Shown one piece after another: positions 41,635 through 50,149 of a stretch of DNA of 64,000 nt; position 1 is the first letter of the stretch, and each line of letters opens with the position of its first letter. This DNA comes from Nocardioides sp. 503 (GTDB lineage Bacteria > Actinomycetota > Actinomycetes > Propionibacteriales > Nocardioidaceae), in contig NZ_SPUI01000012.1 of assembly GCF_004522095.1 (NCBI RefSeq), forward strand, positions 37,349-101,348, in the 5' to 3' direction. Under the pieces are notes generated by a model, which searched no databases, was not told the origin of the DNA, and worked only from the letters and a program-made list of their open reading frames with translations. A program made the translations under genes and the position numbers.

Positions 41635-41709
41635 GGGCCCAGCCTGCCGCACCGGCCCAGCCCACGGGCGACGAGCCCGGTGCTGGGGGGCGTGCCCCGT
41701 CGTGGCTCG

Positions 41710-41899
41710 CACGGGGGTGGTGTCGAGACGGGGCTTCGTCCCTCCTCGACCACCGGGGTGGCGTGCGGCTCGCGGGGTCTCGACGGGCGCTCACTGCGCT
41801 CGCTGCTCGACCACCGGTAGGTGGTTTCGAAGCCCGCTTCGCTCGCACCTCGACCAGCGGGGTCGGCGTTCGTCTCGCTGCTCGAGCACCGGGTGGTCA
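41710..41899. repeat. Cluster of short palindromic interspersed repeats
   Basis: Three to four diverged copies of a unit containing GTCGAGAC or GTTTCGAA near the left end and CTCGACCACCGG at the right end (right ends near 41756, 41817, 41860 and 41890). Each can fold by pairing GTCGAG with CTCGAC around a short GC-rich loop with TTCG. Such REP-like units are scattered in Nocardioides-type genomes, usually between genes. They fill the gap between two genes and may act as terminators or recombination sites. Confidence 0.65.
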
Positions 41900-42877
41900 G
41901 GGGAGGGTGGGGAGGCCGAAGTTGAGGAGGAGCTGGAGGAGGATCGAGACGCGGCCCTCGACCGGGATGGCGGTGACGACGACGGTGCGTCCCTGCGCGG
42001 TCACGTCGCTCACGTCGAGGTGCTCGGTGACCTTCGGCTCGGCGTAGTCGGCGCGCAGCCGGTCGAGCGCGGCGCTCGCGGCGTCCTCGTCGCCGGCGTC
42101 GTAGGCGATCACGAAGCCGGGCTCGCCGTCGTCGACGGTCCAGCCGACCCCGACGCTCTGCGTGCCGTCGTCACCCCCGAAGCGGATGAGGTAGGCGGAG
42201 ATCACGTCGTGGTCGTCCAGCGCTCCGGCCACCGCGCCCAGCGGCTCGTCGTCGGCGAGGGTCTCGGCGTCGCCGGCGAGCCAGTCGGTGACCGAGTCGG
42301 TGCTGAGCGACGTGACGGCCTCGGAGCCGTCGGTCGCCACCTGGACCGGTCGGCCCAGGAGGTCGCCGTCCTCGTCGCTGCCGGTCGACCAGGTCCCGTC
42401 GCCGGTGTCGGTGAGGTCCTCGGCCAGCTCGACCGGCTCGTCGTAGGCGGCCCAGGTGAACTCCTCCGGAGGCGCGGAGACGGTCGCCATCCGGTCGGAC
42501 TCGAGCCAGGAGAAGCCGAAGCGCCCACGCTCGTCGTTGATGTTCGAGCTGCGGCTGATGGCTCCGGGGTTGAGCATGGCGACGGCGTCGGGGTCGTTGC
42601 CGGTCATCGCGATCGCGTAGTCGCCGACCGCGTCCTCGTCGGCGGGGTCGGGGACCTCGAGCCCGTTGGCGGCGCGCACGGCGGCGACGTCGGCGACCGA
42701 GATGTTGGCGCCGTGCGCGTCGCTGTCCAGGGCCGGGAGCTGGGCGAGGGAGGAGGTCACCGAGAAGTCGGCGCCGGCCTCGCGCCCCGGCCCGTCCGGC
42801 TCCTCGTCGGTCCCGCCGCAGGCGGCCGCCGCCAGCGTCAGCGTGAGTGCCAGTGCCGTGCCCCAGGTGCGTCGCAT
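41897..42877 (-). CDS. Putative lipoprotein, unknown function
   Basis: 326 residues from ATG 42877; the longer upstream frame is not needed. A signal peptide with a lipobox (LTLAAAACGGTDEE, lipidated Cys near residue 20) leads to an acidic linker and a roughly 290-residue extracytoplasmic domain rich in Asp, with no family I can name (LESDRMATVSAPPEEFTWAA, YLIRFGGDDGTQSVGVGWTV). It ends with a short hydrophobic run (ILLQLLLNFGLPTLP). It is divergent from the gene at 42965. Confidence 0.82.
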   Translation of the reverse strand: MRRTWGTALALTLTLAAAACGGTDEEPDGPGREAGADFSVTSSLAQLPALDSDAHGANISVADVAAVRAANGLEVPDPADEDAVGDYAIAMTGNDPDAVAMLNPGAISRSSNINDERGRFGFSWLESDRMATVSAPPEEFTWAAYDEPVELAEDLTDTGDGTWSTGSDEDGDLLGRPVQVATDGSEAVTSLSTDSVTDWLAGDAETLADDEPLGAVAGALDDHDVISAYLIRFGGDDGTQSVGVGWTVDDGEPGFVIAYDAGDEDAASAALDRLRADYAEPKVTEHLDVSDVTAQGRTVVVTAIPVEGRVSILLQLLLNFGLPTLP

Positions 42878-42929
42878 GGCGGCAGCCTTCCCCGGGAGGC
42901 CGTCGCCCAACCGGCATGGGACCCGCCGT

Positions 42930-42943
42930 CGGGGGTACCCCCG
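42930..42943. promoter_or_regulatory. 14-bp palindrome CGGGGGTACCCCCG
   Basis: A perfect palindrome in the 87-bp divergent gap between the lipoprotein gene and the small Rossmann-like gene. Its centre position suits an operator acting on both genes. No RNA hairpin is likely because there is no loop. Confidence 0.42.
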
Positions 42944-42964
42944 GAGTCGGCACGAAGGGACCCG

Positions 42965-43552
42965 ATGGATGCCAAGGGAGTCGACCGGCCGATGGCCGTG
43001 GTGGCGGGGCTGCGCCCGGACGTGGGCCGGCCGCTGGTCCGGGACCTGCTCGACCGGGGCTACGAGGTGTGGGCGGACCGGGCGTCGGTCCCGGAGGCCG
43101 GGCTGGTGCCGCCGGGGCGGGTCCACCGCCTGCCCGTCGACATCGACACCGACGGCGGCTGCGAGTTGGTCCTCGACACGATCGCGGCCGTACGGCGTCC
43201 GGTGGCGGCCGTGGCGTTGGGGGTCGTCCCGGGCTCCCCAGCCAGGCGACGCCTGGTCGGCACGCTGCACCAGTTCCTGATGGCCTGGGGGAGCGGAAGC
43301 CTGCTGCTGGCGTGCGACGCCCGCGACGGGGGTGCCTGGCGCTCCTGGCGCGACGTCCGCCGGGAGGCCAGGGCGTTGCGCGCGAGCGAGCGGGAGTCGG
43401 AGGTCGCGCGCGGCCGCCCGGGACGGGTCACCGTCGGCACGCTGCTGATGGTGTCGGGGCGCAGGCGCACCCGGCGTCCGGGCACGGCCGCCGCGCGGGC
43501 GCTGTTCGCGGGTCGGGACCGTGTCGTGCGCGCCGGACTGCCCGGCGCCTGA
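42965..43552 (+). CDS. Degenerate SDR/Rossmann-like hypothetical protein
   Basis: 195 residues from ATG 42965 with gaaggga upstream. The N terminus MAVVAGLRPDVGRPLVRDLLDRGYEVWADR looks like an SDR beta-alpha-beta start, and VHRLPVDIDTDGGCELVLDTI resembles the following strand, but the glycine motif is incomplete and there is no YxxxK. The C-terminal 60 residues are Arg-rich. It is probably an inactive or diverged SDR relative; function unknown. Confidence 0.65.
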   Translation: MDAKGVDRPMAVVAGLRPDVGRPLVRDLLDRGYEVWADRASVPEAGLVPPGRVHRLPVDIDTDGGCELVLDTIAAVRRPVAAVALGVVPGSPARRRLVGTLHQFLMAWGSGSLLLACDARDGGAWRSWRDVRREARALRASERESEVARGRPGRVTVGTLLMVSGRRRTRRPGTAAARALFAGRDRVVRAGLPGA

Positions 43553-43591
43553 CGGCCCGGCGTCCGACGGCGTGGCCCATGATGGTGAGCC

Positions 43592-44014
43592 ATGAGGTTC
43601 ACCGAGCACGAGATGACGGTGGCGGTCGACGCCGTGGCGCGCCGGCTCTTCGCAGCGACCCGCCCCCCTTGGAGGCGTGGCGACGTGGACGCGGCCTACG
43701 ACGCGCTGAGCAGGGCCGAGGCCTACCCCCGCAAGTCGGCCGCCGGCGAGATCGTGCTGCCCGTGCTCACGGCGCTGCCCGAGCGGGCGACCGTGGGCGC
43801 GCGTCCGGAGTTCAGCGACGCCGAGCTCGAGCAGGCCGCCGAGGAGGGCAGCCGACAGCTGCTCGACCACCGCACTCCCGGAGCCTGGGACGCGATGCCG
43901 GCCCGGCGCCGGCGGCGGCTCGTGACGGCCGCCGCGGAGCTCACCCGGGTGGGCGTCGCCGCGATGCCGGTGCGCCAGGACCCTGACGCCCTGGTCGTGC
44001 CCGACCACCTGTGA
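43592..44014 (+). CDS. Small hypothetical protein
   Basis: 140 residues from ATG 43592. No family recognised. It is mostly helical (EMTVAVDAVARRLFAATR, FSDAELEQAAEEGSRQLLDH, RRRRLVTAAAELTRVGVAAM), soluble, without signal peptide. The first 60 residues contain PPWRRGDVDAAYDALSRAEAYPRKSAAGE. It follows the gene at 42965 by 39 bp and may share its transcript. Confidence 0.65.
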   Translation: MRFTEHEMTVAVDAVARRLFAATRPPWRRGDVDAAYDALSRAEAYPRKSAAGEIVLPVLTALPERATVGARPEFSDAELEQAAEEGSRQLLDHRTPGAWDAMPARRRRRLVTAAAELTRVGVAAMPVRQDPDALVVPDHL

Positions 44015-44054
44015 GTCCTGGACGCCGTCGGTCGGCGTTCCTAGGGTCGGGACC

Positions 44055-44357
44055 ATGACCCCCGAGGACGTCGCCGCCCACGCGAGCGGCCTGCCACGGT
44101 GCAAGCGCAAGGGCACGGCGTCCCGCCCGGCCTGGTACGTCGACGACCGGCTGGTCGTGCGGCTCGAGGACGCCACGACGCTCACCGTGCGGTCGACCTT
44201 CGAGGCCCGCGAGCGCCTGCTGGCAGAGCATCCCGAGACGTTCGGGGTGCCGCCCGCGATGGAGCGTCACCTCAAGGTGCAGGTGGTGCTCGACCACGGC
44301 AACGACGACGCGATCCGCGAGGCCATCAGCGCGGCCTACGAGCTGCAGCGGCGCTGA
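44055..44357 (+). CDS. MmcQ/YjbR-like small protein
   Basis: 100 residues. The pattern RPAWYVDDRLVVRLEDATTL, FEARERLLAEHPETFGVPPA and LKVQVVLDHGNDDAIREAIS fits the MmcQ/YjbR family (DNA-binding-like fold, function unclear). TAGGGT at 44042-44047 lies 7 bases before the ATG with TGGACG 17 bases further upstream, so the mRNA is likely leaderless. Its stop is 4 bp from the convergent oxidoreductase gene. Confidence 0.75.
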   Translation: MTPEDVAAHASGLPRCKRKGTASRPAWYVDDRLVVRLEDATTLTVRSTFEARERLLAEHPETFGVPPAMERHLKVQVVLDHGNDDAIREAISAAYELQRR

Positions 44358-44361
44358 GCGC

Positions 44362-45471
44362 TCAGGAGCGCATGCCGCGGTAGATGCCGCGGCGCACGAC
44401 CCAGGGCTGCAGCACGGTGCCGACCGACCAGGCGGGGATCCGGAAGGGCCGCCCGTTGGGGGCGAAGATCTCGAGACCGTCGGGCTGCGGTCCGAGAACC
44501 GAGCCCCACCGGCGACGCGGGGCGCGGAAGGCCGTGAGCTCGCGCCCGGCCGCCTGCGCGCGGATGTTGGCGGCCACCAGCTTGTCGGCGCGGTTGCGCG
44601 CCGAGGAGCGCAGCGGGTCCGACGCCGCGACGTCGCCGACGGCGAACACCTCGTCGTGGCCGGGGACCTGCAGGGTCGGGGTCACGCGCACGAAGCCGCG
44701 CTCGTCGAGCAGCTCGGGGGGCAGCCAGCCGGTGTTGGGTCGGACCCGGCCGATCGCCCAGACCACGGCGTCGGCGGACGAGGGCGGCTGCCCGGTGCTC
44801 CAGGCGACCGGGGCGTCGGTGATCGCGTCGCACGCGAAGCCGTCGGGCACGACGGCGCGGCGGCCCGGCCTCAGCACGACGCCGGCGTCGCTCAGCCGGC
44901 GGCGTACGTGGCTCCAGACGCGGGCGTGGTGCTGGGGCAGGGCGCGTTCGCCGGGGTAGCAGAGCTCGACGTGCGTCCCCGGGTGCGACCGGGCCAGGTT
45001 GAGGGCCGTGCTCACCGCCGCCGCGCCACCGCCTACGACGAGGACCGACCGGGCCGAGGCCAGGCGCTCGTGGTCGGCGCGGAGCGCGGCGGCCACCTCG
45101 TCGTGGGACTGCAGGTCCGGACGGCGCCAGAACCCGTTGCTGACGCCGGTGGAGATGACGAGGACGTCGTACTCCTCGGTGCCGGTGGTCCCGTCGGCGG
45201 CCGTGACGCCGACGGAGCGCGCGCGGAGGTCGAGGCCGGTGAGGGTGCCGTGGACCGTGCGGGTGCGGTCGAGGCGGCGGAACCGGTCGAAGGGGACCAG
45301 GTAGTCGCGCGACCAGTCGTCGGGAGCCGCGAGGCGCAGACCGAGCTCCTGGCCGCTGACGAGCGCGGGCTTGGCCGAGATCCCCACGACGTCGGCGTGC
45401 CGGGACAGGTGGATCGCGGTGAGCAGCCCGCTGTCGCCGAGCCCGGCGACCAGGACCCGCGGTCGGCTCAC
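44362..45471 (-). CDS. NDH-2/AIF-like FAD-dependent pyridine-nucleotide oxidoreductase
   Basis: 369 residues from GTG 45471 (overlap of 4 bp with the DUF1295 stop). The N-terminal FAD motif RVLVAGLGDSGLLTAIHL lacks the third Gly of the classic GxGxxG. The second dinucleotide motif is SVLVVGGGAAAVSTALNLA, and the C-terminal FAD loop VFAVGDVAASDPL is typical. There is no CxxC, so it is the type-II NADH dehydrogenase/AIF-like group. It is coupled to a DUF1295 membrane protein; substrate unknown. Confidence 0.85.
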   Translation of the reverse strand: MSRPRVLVAGLGDSGLLTAIHLSRHADVVGISAKPALVSGQELGLRLAAPDDWSRDYLVPFDRFRRLDRTRTVHGTLTGLDLRARSVGVTAADGTTGTEEYDVLVISTGVSNGFWRRPDLQSHDEVAAALRADHERLASARSVLVVGGGAAAVSTALNLARSHPGTHVELCYPGERALPQHHARVWSHVRRRLSDAGVVLRPGRRAVVPDGFACDAITDAPVAWSTGQPPSSADAVVWAIGRVRPNTGWLPPELLDERGFVRVTPTLQVPGHDEVFAVGDVAASDPLRSSARNRADKLVAANIRAQAAGRELTAFRAPRRRWGSVLGPQPDGLEIFAPNGRPFRIPAWSVGTVLQPWVVRRGIYRGMRS

Positions 45472-46346
45472 GCGGTCGCCCGGCGCGGGGGCCGCGGCAC
45501 GAAGCGGGGGACGCGGTCGACGACGTCCTGGTACGTCGGGCGCCGCTCCAGGCTGCGCTCCTCCATCATCGGGATGCTCGCGCCGAGGAACATCGCCAGC
45601 ATCATCACGGCGCCCACGAGCACCCACCAGGAGCCGGGGGAGGCGGCCAGGCCGAACAGGCCGAGCGCGAGCCAGAACCCGAACTCGCCGAAGTAGTTGG
45701 GGTGGCGCGACCAGCCCCAGAGGCCACGGTCCATGACCTCGCCCGGGCGCCGGTCTCGCACGAAGCGGTGCATCTGGACGTCGGCGGCGAGCTCCAGCGC
45801 GACGGCGGCCAGGCCCACGACGAGCGCGACGGCGTCCAGCCAGCCGACGTCTCGGCCCGTGCGGGTCACCGCGACGTAGACCGGCACCATGCCCAGGAAC
45901 ACCTGGAAGGTGGGGATCAGGTGGATCGCGACCAGGTCGACCAGCGGCTCCCACCTCCCGGCCTTGTCCTTGAGCAGCGGGTAGCGCCAGTCCTCGTGGT
46001 GCAGGCCCGGGAAGGCGTAGACCCAGTTGGCCGTCAGGCGCACCGCCCAGACCAGGATGACGACCATGACCAACCAGGCTCGGGTGTCGTTCACGTCGGG
46101 GCTCGCCGAGGCCCACCAGTAGGCGGCCAGGACCGGTGGCAGCACGCTCCAGTAGGCGTCGTAGAAGCTGGAGTTGCCGTAGCGACGGCTGAACGCGTAG
46201 ACGACCAGCGTGGCCAGCACGTCCGCGACGAGCCCGTCCAGCCAGAGCCACCGGGTGTCGGGCCCCCAACCGAGCCAGGCGCCCGCCACGAGCAGCCCGA
46301 TGAGGTAGCAGGCGGCCACGCGGAGCAGGGAGCCGGTCTTGGTCAT
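45468..46346 (-). CDS. DUF1295 (steroid 5-alpha-reductase-like) membrane protein
   Basis: 292 residues with about seven to eight hydrophobic segments. The family hallmarks are RYGNSSFYDAYWSVLPPVLA, VRLTANWVYAFPGLHHEDWRY and GLWGWSRHPNYFGEFGFWLAL, the last being the NADPH/steroid-reductase-like signature. These proteins may reduce double bonds of lipids or methylate isoprenoids; no substrate is known here. It is first of a two-gene unit with the FAD oxidoreductase. Confidence 0.9.
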   Translation of the reverse strand: MTKTGSLLRVAACYLIGLLVAGAWLGWGPDTRWLWLDGLVADVLATLVVYAFSRRYGNSSFYDAYWSVLPPVLAAYWWASASPDVNDTRAWLVMVVILVWAVRLTANWVYAFPGLHHEDWRYPLLKDKAGRWEPLVDLVAIHLIPTFQVFLGMVPVYVAVTRTGRDVGWLDAVALVVGLAAVALELAADVQMHRFVRDRRPGEVMDRGLWGWSRHPNYFGEFGFWLALGLFGLAASPGSWWVLVGAVMMLAMFLGASIPMMEERSLERRPTYQDVVDRVPRFVPRPPRRATA

Positions 46347-46349
46347 GGC

Positions 46350-46363
46350 GTGACGCTAGTCAC
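46350..46363. promoter_or_regulatory. Inverted repeat GTGAC-GCTA-GTCAC at the DUF1295 start
   Basis: Perfect 5-bp arms with a 4-base centre, ending 4 bp from the ATG at 46346. This is where the ribosome site or a leaderless transcript start would be, so bound protein could block expression of the DUF1295-oxidoreductase pair. Confidence 0.4.
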
Positions 46364-46428
46364 TCCGGGAGCCCGCGCGCAGCGAAAGACCGCGATTCGC
46401 GTACCGCGGGTATCTGGGCCGGCCGGCC

Positions 46429-48546
46429 TCAGCCCACGAAGCGGTCGGCGGTCACGGGGATCTGGCGCACCCGCACCCCGGTGGCGTGGAAGGTGGCGTT
46501 GGCGACGGCCGCCGCGGTGCCGACGATGCCGATCTCGCCGATCCCGCGCGAGCCCATCGGGTTGACGTGCGGGTCCTCCTCGTCGAGCCACACGGCCTCG
46601 ATGCCGCGGACGTCGGCGTGCGAGGCCACGTGGTACGTCGCCAGGTCCTGCGTCACGACGTGGCCGAACCGGGGGTCGCGGTGGGACTCCTCGAACAGCG
46701 CCGCCGAGAGCCCCATCGTCAGGCCGCCCAGGAGCTGGGAGCGGGCGGTGACCGGGTTGAGCACGCGGCCCACGGAGTAGACGCCGAGCAGGCGCGGCAC
46801 GCGCACCTCCCCGGTGTAGCGGTGCACCCGCGTCTGCGCGAAGACCGCACCGAACGCGTGCGTCGCGTACTGCTCCATGCCGGGGCTCTGCGCCGCCGAG
46901 GCGGTCGTGTGCACCCCGGAGTCCGGGTCCTCGCCGTGGTCGCGGCGGAAGAGCTGGGCGGCGGCCACGATGGCCGAGCCCCACGAGCTGGTGCCGGAGG
47001 AGCCCCCGGCCACGGTTGCCATCGGCAGGTCCGTGTCGGCGATCTCCAGGTCGACGGCCTCGACCGCGCAGCCCAGCGCGTCGGCCGCGATCTGGGCCAG
47101 CACGGTGCGCGCACCGGTCCCGATGTCGACCGCGCCCACCGCCACGGAGTAGCGCCCTCCGCCGAGGGCGGAGACCCGCGCCTGGCTGCCGGCCTGCGTC
47201 ATCGTCGGGTACGTCGCACTGGCCACGCCGGTGCCGACCCACCACTCGCCGTCGGCGGTGGCGCGCGGCTCGGGCGTGCGGTCCGCCCACCCGAAGAGGT
47301 CGGCGCCGCGCTCGAGGCACTCGACCAGCCGCCGGCCGGAGAACGGCTTGCCGGTCTCGGGGTCCACGTCGGGCTCGTTGCGCAGCCGCAGCTCGATCGG
47401 GTCGAGGCCGCAGGCGATCGCGAGCTCGTCCATGGCGATCTCGTGGGCGTAGACGCCCGGCATCTCCCCGGGCGCGCGCATCCACGACGGCACGGCGACG
47501 TCGAGCTCGACGAGGCGGTGGCGGGTGCGGCGGTGCGGGGCGGCGTAGAGCATCCGGGTCGGGGTCGCGGTCTGCTCGGCGTACTCCTTGAGGGCCGACG
47601 TCTGCTCCCGGACCTGGTGGTCGATGGCCAGCAGGGTGCCGTCGGCGCGGGCGCCGAGGCGGAAGTGCGACACGGTGGCGGTGCGGTAGCCGGTCAGCGC
47701 GAACATCTGCTGGCGCGTCACCGCCAGCTTGACCGCACGCCCCGGCACCGTCCGAGCCGCCAGGACGGCCGCCATCTCCGGCGCGTGGGGAAGGCCCTTG
47801 CTGCCGAACCCGCCGCCGACGTACGGCGCACGCACGCGCACGCGGTCCTTCTCCAGGCCGAGCATCGGCGCCAGCGTCGCGGCGACCGGGTGCACGCCCT
47901 GCGTCGAGTCGACCAGCGTGACCCGCGGGCCGTCGTCGTCCTCGAGCCAGGTGACGCTCAGGGCGTGCGGCTCGAGCGGGTTGTTGTGCTCGTAGGCCGT
48001 GCGATAGGTCTGGTCGACGACCACGTCGGCCTCGGCCAGACCCGCCTCGACGTCGCCGTCGTCGCTGTCGGTGGGCTGGTCGGGGTTGACGCTCTCGGGC
48101 GCGTAGGCCGGGGAGTCGTCGCGCAGCTCCGCCCGGTGGGGCTCCGTCTCGTAGCGCGCCGTCACCAGCGCCGCTCCCTCGCGGGCCGCCTCGGAGGTCT
48201 CGGCGAGCACGGCGGCGACGATCTGGCCGCGGAACGCGACCCGGTCGTCCTGGAGGACCACCAGCTCGGGGTCGGTGGTGTCCGGGTCGTCGGTGACCAG
48301 CCGCGGCGCGTTGGTGTGGTCGAGCACCGACACCACGCCCGGGTGCGCCAGCGCCGCGGCGGTGTCGAGGTCGACGAGCCGGCCGCGGGCGACGGTCGAC
48401 TGCACCAGCCACAGGTGCAGGGGGTCGTCGGCCGGGTGCTCGACGGCGTACGTCGCCAGGCCGGTGACCTTGGCGGGCCCGTCGGCGCGCAGGCGGGCCG
48501 AGCCCATGGCGCGGGCCGGGACGGGGTCGGGGAGCAGCTCGGTCAT
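46429..48546 (-). CDS. Molybdopterin-binding subunit of a xanthine dehydrogenase-family hydroxylase
   Basis: 705 residues, the short form of the large subunit as in PaoC/YagR. Signatures: GSARLRADGPAKVTGLATYA at the start, GQIVAAVLAETSEAA, YVGGGFGSKGLPHAPE, MRAPGEMPGVYAHEIAMDEL, GGSSGTSSWGSAIVAAAQL, and MGSRGIGEIGIVGTAAA with the catalytic Glu. It carries the molybdenum cofactor and oxidises aldehydes or N-heterocycles. The stop of the FAD subunit overlaps its ATG by 4 bp. No cofactor maturation gene is in the window. Confidence 0.93.
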   Translation of the reverse strand: MTELLPDPVPARAMGSARLRADGPAKVTGLATYAVEHPADDPLHLWLVQSTVARGRLVDLDTAAALAHPGVVSVLDHTNAPRLVTDDPDTTDPELVVLQDDRVAFRGQIVAAVLAETSEAAREGAALVTARYETEPHRAELRDDSPAYAPESVNPDQPTDSDDGDVEAGLAEADVVVDQTYRTAYEHNNPLEPHALSVTWLEDDDGPRVTLVDSTQGVHPVAATLAPMLGLEKDRVRVRAPYVGGGFGSKGLPHAPEMAAVLAARTVPGRAVKLAVTRQQMFALTGYRTATVSHFRLGARADGTLLAIDHQVREQTSALKEYAEQTATPTRMLYAAPHRRTRHRLVELDVAVPSWMRAPGEMPGVYAHEIAMDELAIACGLDPIELRLRNEPDVDPETGKPFSGRRLVECLERGADLFGWADRTPEPRATADGEWWVGTGVASATYPTMTQAGSQARVSALGGGRYSVAVGAVDIGTGARTVLAQIAADALGCAVEAVDLEIADTDLPMATVAGGSSGTSSWGSAIVAAAQLFRRDHGEDPDSGVHTTASAAQSPGMEQYATHAFGAVFAQTRVHRYTGEVRVPRLLGVYSVGRVLNPVTARSQLLGGLTMGLSAALFEESHRDPRFGHVVTQDLATYHVASHADVRGIEAVWLDEEDPHVNPMGSRGIGEIGIVGTAAAVANATFHATGVRVRQIPVTADRFVG

Positions 48547-49541
48547 CGGTCCTCCTTCGCGAGGCGCCCCAGGACGAGGGCGGAGACGTTGCGCACCATC
48601 GGCACCTTGAAGGCGCTGTCCTCGGACGTGACAGCCGCCGCGAGCTCACGGTCGCACGCCGCGAGCACGGCCTCCTCGCTGAAGGTCGAGCCGCGCAGGG
48701 CGTCCTCGGCGACGGTGGCGCGCCACGGGCGGTGGGCGACTCCGCCCCAGGCGAGGCGCACGTCGGTCACCGTGTCGCCGTCCAGCTGCAGGGCGCCGGC
48801 CACGGACACGAGCGCGAAGGCGTAGGACGCGCGGTCGCGGGCCTTGTAGTAGGTCGAGCGGCGGGTCAGGCGGCCCGCGGTCAGCTCCACGGCGGTGATG
48901 AGCTCGCCGTGGGCGAGCGTCGTGTCCTCCTCGGGCCGGTCGCCCGGCAGCCGGTGGAGCTCGCGGACCGGCAGGCGCCGCTCGCCCTCGGCCCCGCGGA
49001 CGACCACGGTGGCGTCGAGAGCGGCGAGCGCGACCGCCAGGTCCGAGGGGTGGGTCGTCACGCAGGCCTCGCTCGCGCCCAGGATCGCGTTGTAGCGCGC
49101 GTAGCCCCCGATGGCGGAGCAGCCGGTGCCGGGCTCCCGCTTGTTGCAGGGCGTCGTGACGTCCTGGAAGTAGACGCAGCGGGTGCGCTGCAGGAGGTTG
49201 CCGGCGGTGGTCGCCTGGTTGCGGATCTGTCCGGAGGCGCCCGAGAGCAGGGCGCGGGCGACGGCGGGGAACACGCTGCGCACGACCGGGTGGGCCGCCA
49301 CGTCGCTGTTGCGGACGTTGGCGCCGACCCGCAGGACCGGGCCGTCCTCGCCGGCGACCTCCTCGACCTCGTCGAGCGGCAGGCGGCGTACGTCGACGAG
49401 CAGCTCGGGCGACGTGACGCCGAGCTTGAGGTGGTCGACCAGGTTGGTCCCGCCGCCGAGGTACTGGGCGCGCGGGTTGTCGGTCACCGCGGCCACGGCC
49501 GCGCCCACGTCGTCGGGCCGGAGGTAGGCCAGCTCTCTCAT
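48543..49541 (-). CDS. FAD-binding subunit with extra [4Fe-4S] site, xanthine dehydrogenase family
   Basis: 332 residues from ATG 49541. FAD-PCMH signatures are AQYLGGGTNLVDHLKLGVTS, LRVGANVRNSDVAAHPVV and GASGQIRNQATTAGNLLQRT. The insertion CVYFQDVTTPCNKREPGTGC is the Cys-rich loop that binds a [4Fe-4S] cluster in PaoB and 4-hydroxybenzoyl-CoA reductase-like subunits. It passes electrons between the 2Fe-2S subunit and FAD. It is the middle gene of a coupled three-gene operon. Confidence 0.93.
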   Translation of the reverse strand: MRELAYLRPDDVGAAVAAVTDNPRAQYLGGGTNLVDHLKLGVTSPELLVDVRRLPLDEVEEVAGEDGPVLRVGANVRNSDVAAHPVVRSVFPAVARALLSGASGQIRNQATTAGNLLQRTRCVYFQDVTTPCNKREPGTGCSAIGGYARYNAILGASEACVTTHPSDLAVALAALDATVVVRGAEGERRLPVRELHRLPGDRPEEDTTLAHGELITAVELTAGRLTRRSTYYKARDRASYAFALVSVAGALQLDGDTVTDVRLAWGGVAHRPWRATVAEDALRGSTFSEEAVLAACDRELAAAVTSEDSAFKVPMVRNVSALVLGRLAKEDR

Positions 49542-50050
49542 GACCGGGCCGCCTCGCGCACGGCGGCCAGGATTCCGGCGTAGGCGCCGCAACGGCACAG
49601 GTTGCCGCTCATCCGCTCGCGGATCTCGTCGTCGTCGAGCTCGGGGACGGCCTCCAGGTCGTCGGTGACGTGGCTGGGGTGGCCCTGCTCGGCCTCGTCG
49701 AGCATCCCGACCGCCGAGCAGACCTGACCTGGTGTGCAGTAGCCGCACTGGAGGCCGTCGTGGTCGAGGAACGCCCGCTGCACCGGGTGCAGCTCGTCGT
49801 CGGAGGCCGCGGCCAGGCCGGCGGAGGTCACGACCTCGGCGCCGTCGTGGGCGACCGCGAGCGCGAGGCAGGTGAGGTGGCGGCGGCCGTCGAGCAGCAC
49901 GGTGCACGACCCGCACTGACCGTGGTCGCAGCCCTTCTTGGGCGAGGTGTTGCCCAGTCGCTCGCGCAGCAGGTCGAGCACCGTGGTGCGGGTGTCGACC
50001 GTCGTGCGGTGCTCGGTGCCGTCGACGGTGAGCGTGATCTCGGCCTGCAT
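49538..50050 (-). CDS. 2Fe-2S subunit, xanthine dehydrogenase family
   Basis: 170 residues from ATG 50050 (aggaggc upstream). The plant-ferredoxin-type cluster ligands are in KKGCDHGQCGSCTVLL and the distal LTC; the second cluster uses QCGYCTPGQ and NLCRCGAYAGI. No Tat signal precedes the domain, so unlike E. coli PaoA the complex should stay in the cytosol. It is the first gene of the hydroxylase operon, divergent from the SDR gene. Confidence 0.94.
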   Translation of the reverse strand: MQAEITLTVDGTEHRTTVDTRTTVLDLLRERLGNTSPKKGCDHGQCGSCTVLLDGRRHLTCLALAVAHDGAEVVTSAGLAAASDDELHPVQRAFLDHDGLQCGYCTPGQVCSAVGMLDEAEQGHPSHVTDDLEAVPELDDDEIRERMSGNLCRCGAYAGILAAVREAARS

Positions 50051-50149
50051 GGCGCCTCCTGGGGGTCGGCCTCCCGGTGACCCGTGGGCGGCGTCCCAAA
50101 CCGGGGCGGCGGGTTCGATGCCTCGACGACGAGCGGGTACCTGGACGTC

